NCBI GenBank assembly: GCA_017543165.1
Contig: JAFYGL010000477.1
Coordinates: forward strand, 1-7,425
DNA length: 7,425 nucleotides
Source: Victivallales bacterium
GTDB taxonomy: Bacteria > Verrucomicrobiota > Lentisphaeria > Oligosphaerales > Oligosphaeraceae
Direction of reading: 5' to 3'
Part shown: positions 1 through 6,700 of the stretch, piece by piece
Layout of the letters: each line of letters begins with the position of its first letter
Position numbering within the stretch: position 1 is the stretch's first letter
Made by a program: the position numbers and the translations under genes
Notes under the pieces: model-generated
What the model was told of the DNA's origin: nothing
The model's database searches: none
Seen by the model: only the letters and a program-made list of their open reading frames with translations

Positions 1-1
1 A

Positions 2-784
2 ATGTTTGTTAAGGTGCCAGGCGCATTTCCTGGATATGCAAATACGGGAGGCTTGACTTTGCGGCCTGTAAAGGTGTTGGAGCGCAAGGTGATGAATTTC
101 CCAGTTGCACAGGTGAAATTGGAATTGCGTGGAGACAAGGGTGAACTTCTGCAGGCGTTTACTGGCGAGCAGCGTGAATTGACTGGCAGGGACATAATGC
201 TGCGCTGGGATGAAAATGGCGTCCCCGAATTGCTTGTGGAAGGTGCTGTGGTCGCAAGGGGCAGGGCATCTGGATATGAAAGGCAGAAACTGCGTTGCAG
301 CAGAATGGTGGGCAATGTGGCCAGTGATGTGCTGGAGTGCGGCGTGGCGGCGAAGGGGGAATTGGCGTTGGCACTGTCCTCTGGCAGCAGCAGGCAGGCA
401 GAGACAGATGAGGTGGACATCGCCCTTGCCAAGCATGTGCGTATGTTGCAGGACAGTGCGGCTACCGTGGTGGCTGCGGCATTTTCCGTGATGGACAGGC
501 GCCAGTTGTTTGCGACGGCGGGGACGCAGGCGCTTGACGCAATGACGCCAGTGTATGTCCCATTGAAGAACAGTGGCAATGTCAGCCTGCATGGATTGGG
601 TGTGGTTGCAGCCATTGTGGATGGGGAAATGTCTGGCATAAGCGAGGCATTCGAGCCCAAGGGATTGTTTCCCGTGCTGCTCCTGTGTGCAAGGATGTAT
701 TCTGAAATGCAGGAAACGCCTGAGATATTGGATGAAGAAGTGGCGGAAATCATAGCATGCGCAGTGGCAAGGTTGCGGAATGGC
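2..784 (+). other. N-terminal segment of the RHS protein, family uncertain (possibly the region following a transglutaminase-like domain)
   Basis: Residues 1-261 precede the Ig-like array. The segment mixes beta-rich stretches (VAQVKLELRGDKGELLQAF, PELLVEGAVVARG) with helical ones (the DIALAKHVRMLQDSAATVV region near residues 140-158 and the EILDEEVAEIIACAVARL region near 240-257). The order, a strand ending in a P-x-L-x-(V)-x-G-x-V-V-A-x-G type motif, then an A-x-G-x-L-A-L-A-L stretch, then a helix before a Phe-rich turn, recalls the part found after the transglutaminase-like domain in some large bacterial transglutaminase-RHS proteins. That comparison is from memory and no catalytic Cys-His-Asp signature lies in the window, so it would have to be upstream. 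It could instead be an unrelated secretion or anchoring region. No signal peptide is seen. Confidence 0.4.
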
Positions 785-3700
785 CCTGCCATATTGGATT
801 TTAGCCTGCCTGGAACGCACATTTCAGGCACAAGTGTGGAATGCTCCTTTGAATTGAGGAATGCAAGAAGCTGGACTTTGGATGTAAGCGATGCCGATGG
901 CAAGGAGATGGCGGTCTATACTGGCGAAAATGAGGCTGATTCCTTTGATGTGCCTATCGACAGTGATGGCTGGCATGTATTCAAACTGACTGCCTGGGAT
1001 GAATCAACTTGCATAAGCCAGGTAAAAAAGGCGCTGGTGGATGGAACTGCGCCAGTGGTGGAACTCAATGTGTCGCCTGTTTCAAAGGGCAATGGCTATG
1101 TTGTTGGAATTGAGGCCAATGTGGATGAAGATTACCTACAGGAATGCGAGGTCCTTGTTTACAATGCCGCCGGGGACTTGTTGTTTGCAAAAAGCACTGG
1201 AGAGAAAAAACTGGATTTGAAGGCGGCTGTGCCAATGGCGGGCGAGTACGAAGTTCGCCTGAACGCCAGGGACAAGTGTGGCAATGCCAGCGAGATTGTA
1301 CGGAATGTCGTGATAGAAAAGGTCCCCGATGAATGGAATGTGCCTGATGTGGCATTGAGCATCGCCAATTTGAATGAGGCGCGGCGTCTAGTGTCCAGGC
1401 CATTTGAGGCTGTGGTGCGCATTGCGGGATTGTCGCAGGTGGAATATGTGGAAATGTACCTGGATGGAAGGCTTGTTGCCAGGCAGAATGGCGCGCTGTA
1501 TTTGAAATACACATTTGACACAGAGAACTTCGAGCAGGGCTTGCATCGGGTGCGGGCCGTGGCATACGATGGCATGGGCTCTGCATTCTACTCCAATGAG
1601 CAGGTGCTCTACTACACCACCTTGGAGGAAGATGGCATTGGCCCCGCAATAGAAGTTCGGCCAGGGCAGTTCCCATTGCTTGCAGGAGGGAATGTCTCTG
1701 TCAACTGCCATGATGCAGGGGGCTTGTTCAAGATTGAAGTCTTTCAAGGCGGGCGTTTATTGGCGGACAAAATATTTGAGGAAGGCATATACAATGGTGG
1801 AATTTCCGCGAAAACAGCCTCGCTGGAGGAACTGTGCATAGTTGCGACTGATGTGACGGGCAATGTGAGCAGGCGTGCCATTGAATTGCGTGATGAGGGG
1901 AAGGCACCGAAATTGAGCATGACATCCACTGCATTTGGCGAAAGCGAATACGAAGGCGAGGCCGCCGTGATTGCAATTGCGGAAGGAAATGCGGGGTGCA
2001 TAACGCTTGAATTGAATGGCGTGGAATACGCCAGGGCATATTACCCCGAAGGCGGCTGTGCGTATTTTACATTGTCGGAGGAGGATTTGGCAGAAGGCAG
2101 GAATATGGTGAGGTGCAGGGCAATAAGCATTGACGGAACGCATGAAAGCGAAGCGCATGGCCATATACATACACCAGTGCTGCGTAATGTAAGGATTGCG
2201 CCAGATTTGATTATGCCGTATCTGGGCACTGGCACTGAAGTTGGTTTTACTGCTGAAATGCGCCAGGAGCGTGAGTGGAGCGTTGCAATTGAGGGCACTG
2301 ATGTGCAATGTACGGGAAATGGCAGGAATATTGAGGCAAAACTGGATACGGCGGGACTTGCGGACGGGGACTATATCGTGGCAGTGACCTTGCCTGAATT
2401 GGACTATATCCGCAAGTTCAACATAACGATTGACGCAAAGCCAGGCGAAGTGCTGGCGCATATTGAATATCCTGCTGATGGTGGCGTTGTGAATGAAGGG
2501 GTGCTGCGTGTGACAGGCAGTGCCAGCGCAGAGGGAGCGGTGGTTTACGGCTTTGAATTGTTTGACGCAAGTGGCAGACTGCTGGGATTGGAGAATGTGC
2601 CTTGCCAGGAGGAATGGCGTCTGCGCGCATTTTCCATGCATAAAGAGGGTGCTCCGCAAATGCTGTGGAAGGCAGGTCCCGTGCAGGAAGGGGTACTTGG
2701 AGCATTTGATTTAAGCGGCTTGGGTGACGGTTTGTACAGATTATGCCTGCATGTGCAAAGCGACGAGGGCGAGTGTGCGTCATCAAACGTGTCATTCAAT
2801 TTGGCCTCGCAATTGAAATGCGGCGTATTTTCCTTTTCGGAGACAGATTTGACCGTGTCTCTTGGCGGAATACAATTGAAGTGGGGGCGGGAGTACAGCA
2901 CGCTGGACAGCGCGGAAAATGGCAAGTTGGGCTTTGCCTGGAAAAGCACGACTATTATGGCGCAGCCTGTCATGGAGGAAAGCAGGATGCCATTGGAGAC
3001 TGAGGACGGCAACGAACTTTCAGTGCATTGTGGTGGCAGTCGCGACATAAGCGTGACATTGGCGGATGGCAGCAAGCGCAATTTTGTATTCTCGCTGGAG
3101 GCTGGCGGTGGCTATTCCTTCTGCTACTATGCAAAATGGATTTCACCTGACAGCGGCATTTCCCTGGAGCCGAATTGCTCCAACAAATTGATGAGTTTGC
3201 CAGGATTGGCGCCGTATTGGGAGGCGGCAGGCCCCGCCACGCCCTGGGAGATGTTCGATTTTCCCTCGTTTACCATGCGGGACAGCGAGGGGCTGTGCTA
3301 CAGGATTGAACGCGAGGCGCTGGGCACTGCGTACGTGCCGAATGGAGATGATTTCGGGTATGTGGAGGCGTATGGCGACTTGAGGATAGCCGAGGTGACA
3401 TGGCCTAATGGATATAGGCTTGCTTTTGACAATGGGCAGATTACCGTGAGCGAACCCGAGGGTGCGCTTGATGAAATGCTGCGCTTCGATGAGAAGGAGG
3501 GCAGGGTGACAAGCGTGCTGAGCCTGGACAGGCCAGTGCGCCTGGATTATGAGTACGACAGCAAGGGCAATTTGAGCAAGGTGTTCCGCTGTGTGAATGG
3601 TGGCGAACCCGTTTTGCATAGGCAATATGAATACACATTGCAGGATTTCCCACATCATATCACGGCAATAAAGGACGGCGTGGGCGCTGTTCTGGCAAGA

Positions 3701-6700
3701 ATCGAGTACGACAAGGCGGGGCGCGTGTTGCGTTGCGTAAATGCGGAAGGCGTTTCCTCCTCAAACACGGCGGATGTTTTTGCTGGCGAGGAGAGGCAGA
3801 CCGATGCGCTGGGACGGGAAACTTATTTGCGCTTCGATGCAAAGGGCAAGGTGCTGTCCAGAACCTTGCCGAATGGGGCGATGCACAAATACAACTATGA
3901 CGAAAATGGCAATGAGGTTTCTTATGTCAGTCCCGTTGGTGAGAGTGTGCATCGAAACTATAATGGCGAAGGCAGGATTATTTCGCTGAAGGAATCTGGC
4001 CGCAACGAAATGCGCTATGAGTACAGTGGCGGCAAGTGCACCAGGATTGAGGAAGGCGATGCGGTGACTTGCTATGGTTATGATGGCAATGGCAGGCTGG
4101 CAAGGGTGGTCCAGCCCAACGGGAATGTCATGGAATATTCCTATAATGCGGAAGGCTTGTTGCAGGAGAAGACTCAAAATGGCGAATTCAAAGTGCGCTA
4201 CCAGTATGACAAGGCAGGGAATCCACTTTCCATGACCAGCGATTTGGGAATCAGGTATGAAAACAGCCTTGATGAGGCAGGGCGTGTAGTTGGCAGGAGC
4301 ATGTTCATGTACCATCCTGTCACAGGCGAGGAAATCAGGGCGGACAGCGTGTGGGAATATGACGATGCTGGACAGTGCATTTATGCCCAGGACGCGGAAG
4401 GCAACTGGTGTCGTAAAATGTACGATTCCAGTGGGAAGTGCGTTGAGTACAGGGACAATTTCGGCAATTCGGAGAGCAGCAGGTACGACATGTCTGGACA
4501 CCTTGTGGAGACGGTGCTGAATGGCAGGCTTGTGAAGCGCTATGGCTACGATGCGGCGGGGCAATGTGTGTTCAGCACGGAATTGACTGAATATGAGGAA
4601 CTGGGGGATGTGCTGGTTTTCCCAAGGGCGTACCGTTATGCATACGATGAGGTCGGCAACAGGATTTCAACGGATATTCTGCACGAGGCAAAGGTGTCGG
4701 TTTCTGCGACTGGCAGGGACGCCTGCAAGGCGGAACTTTTGTCTTTTGGAAAAAAGCAGGCAGGCGAAATGGCGGAATATGATTTGGGCGGGCGCATGAA
4801 AAGGAGGATTGCGTCTGATGGCACTGCCGTAAAATTCGACTATGACGAGGGCGGCAGGATAAGTTGCATTACGGATTCCTTCGGCAGAAAAAGCAGCCGC
4901 ACCTTTGACGGGAACGGCAGGCTTGCCAGTGTATGCAATCCTGCGGGTGGCGTGAGTTTCCCCGAGTATGATTCAAATGGGGCAATTTGCGGAATCAGGC
5001 TGCCCGATGGCAGCGTATGGCGCAATGTGAACGACCGCAATGGGCGTCCCCTGGAGCGCATAAGACCAGACGGCGCAAGTACATTGTACAGCCGCAATGC
5101 AATGGGGCAGGTGACCACGGTTTCAATGCCTGAGTTGAATGGCAGACGCAGCATGTTCGCCTACTCGTACGACGATGTTGGCGTAATGAATGAGATGAGG
5201 CATCCCCTTGGTGGAATAAGCATAAGCGAGAACGACCAGCATGGGCGGCGTGTGAAGGAGCGTCTTCCCGATGGCAGCGAGTGTTCATACGAATATAATG
5301 GAGCCCTGTCATATCCTTCATTGTACAGGGATTTTATGGGCAACAGGATTGAGTGCAACTATGACGGCATGGGCGCCTTGCTGTCGAAAAATGTCTTTGT
5401 CCATGGAGAGATGAAGACTGTTAAAAACTATATGTACGGCAGGGACATGATGGGCAGGCTGCTGTCATGTTCTGTGGAAGAGAATGGGGAAAAGCGTGTT
5501 TGCGAATATGCATACGACGTGGATGGCAGGCTTGCAAGGGAAAACTTGGACGGGCTTTCCATTGAGCGGGGCTACGATGCGCAGGGGCGGCTTTCCAGCC
5601 TGGTTGCTGGCGATGTGCATTTTGACTACAGTTATTCAAGCAAAGCGCCAGAAATTGGCATTTCAGCGCGAATCGCCAATGGCATGAGTGAAAACTACAC
5701 TATCAAATTGGATGCCTTCAATATGCCTTGTGAATACCTTGCCTCGTCAGGCCGTCTGCGCAGGGTGAAGCGCAGCAGTTCAGGGCAGTTGCTGGAGATT
5801 GAGGAGCTGGGGGCGCAAGGGCAGGCATTGTGCCGCATCACATACGAGTACGATGCCTGCGGGCGCAAAAGCGCTTGCATTGAAACGTGGGGCGATGGCT
5901 TTGGACGAAGGCGGGAATGGAGTTATGACGCCTGGTCAAGGCTGGTTCGGGAAGTCTCTGATTCCAGCGAGAAGGACTTGTGCTATGCAATGGAGTTTGG
6001 ATATGATGAAAATGGAAACACGCTGTGGATGAACATTAGCGGCGCAAATGGGGAAATGCGCCAGGACTTTGCCTACGATGTGAATGACAGGATGATTTCC
6101 GCCAGGACCAGTTCCAATTCTGAAACCCATGAAATGGAATTGTTCTGGGACGCCAATGGCAGGTTGCTGGAAATGGTGGAGGATGGCGTGGCCAAATGCC
6201 GTTTCGCCTGGGATGCGGAAGGGCATTTGCGCCGTGTCCATACGAGTGATTGCGATGTGGAGTACAACTATGATGCCAGAGGGCTTTTATGCCGCCGTGT
6301 CAAAAGCGATGCATACGGAAACAAGATTGCCCAGGACATTGTGTATTCCAGGCCAGATGAGCGTGGCTTTGCGGTGCTTGCGGCACTGGATGACTCCTGG
6401 CTTGTTGGTGAAGGCGGCTTGCTTGGCGGGATTGGCAAGAAAGACAGCATAACGTACTATGGCGACGGGGCTGGCTCAATAATCGCAGCCAGGGACAAGA
6501 GCGGTGAATTGCGGCATGTTGCCTACGATGCCAGGGGGCTTGTCTTGCAGGGCGGAGGCAAGAGTGACTTGCTGCCTGGCTTCTGCGGAGAATTGCATGA
6601 TGCGGCCAGTGGACTGCTGTATTTGCGGAGCAGATTCTACATGCCTGAACTGGGCATGTTCATATCGCCAGACACGGCGGAGGGCGACCTGGAGCAGCCG

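Noticed and set aside
2..4. ATG at the first bases as the gene start
   Set aside because: Only one base of upstream sequence is visible and the following residues show no signal peptide. It is more likely an internal methionine.
210..491. Short plus-strand open frames in other frames (for example 210-491, 2743-3003, 6129-6452)
   Set aside because: All are out of frame inside the continuous coding region and have Trp/Arg/Cys-rich translations without motifs.
1065..1676. Minus-strand open frames of about 120-200 codons
   Set aside because: Several overlap each other and the plus-strand gene in different frames. Their translations are low-complexity, rich in Pro, His, Cys and Ser, and look like no protein family.
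1757..2659. A 300-codon open frame on the minus strand
   Set aside because: It lies wholly opposite the Ig-like region of the giant gene, has a His/Cys/Ala/Arg-rich composition without recognisable motifs, and is expected from the codon bias of the plus-strand gene.
3761..4564. A 267-codon minus-strand open frame opposite the YD repeats
   Set aside because: Its apparent regularity (repeated His, Ile, Val and Ala patterns) mirrors the reverse complement of the YD-repeat codons. It has no independent domain or ribosome binding site that I could support.
4080..6200. Short DNA repeats such as aatggcaggct and tacgatgcc
   Set aside because: These recur because the YD motif (N-G-R-L, Y-D-A) is encoded with the same preferred codons. 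They are not independent DNA repeats.
3548..6610. TcC/SpvB-type insecticidal toxin complex component
   Set aside because: The YD shell is shared with TcB-TcC proteins, but no SpvB or FG-GAP-type region is seen before it. The Ig-like array and hydrolase tip fit a general RHS polymorphic protein better.
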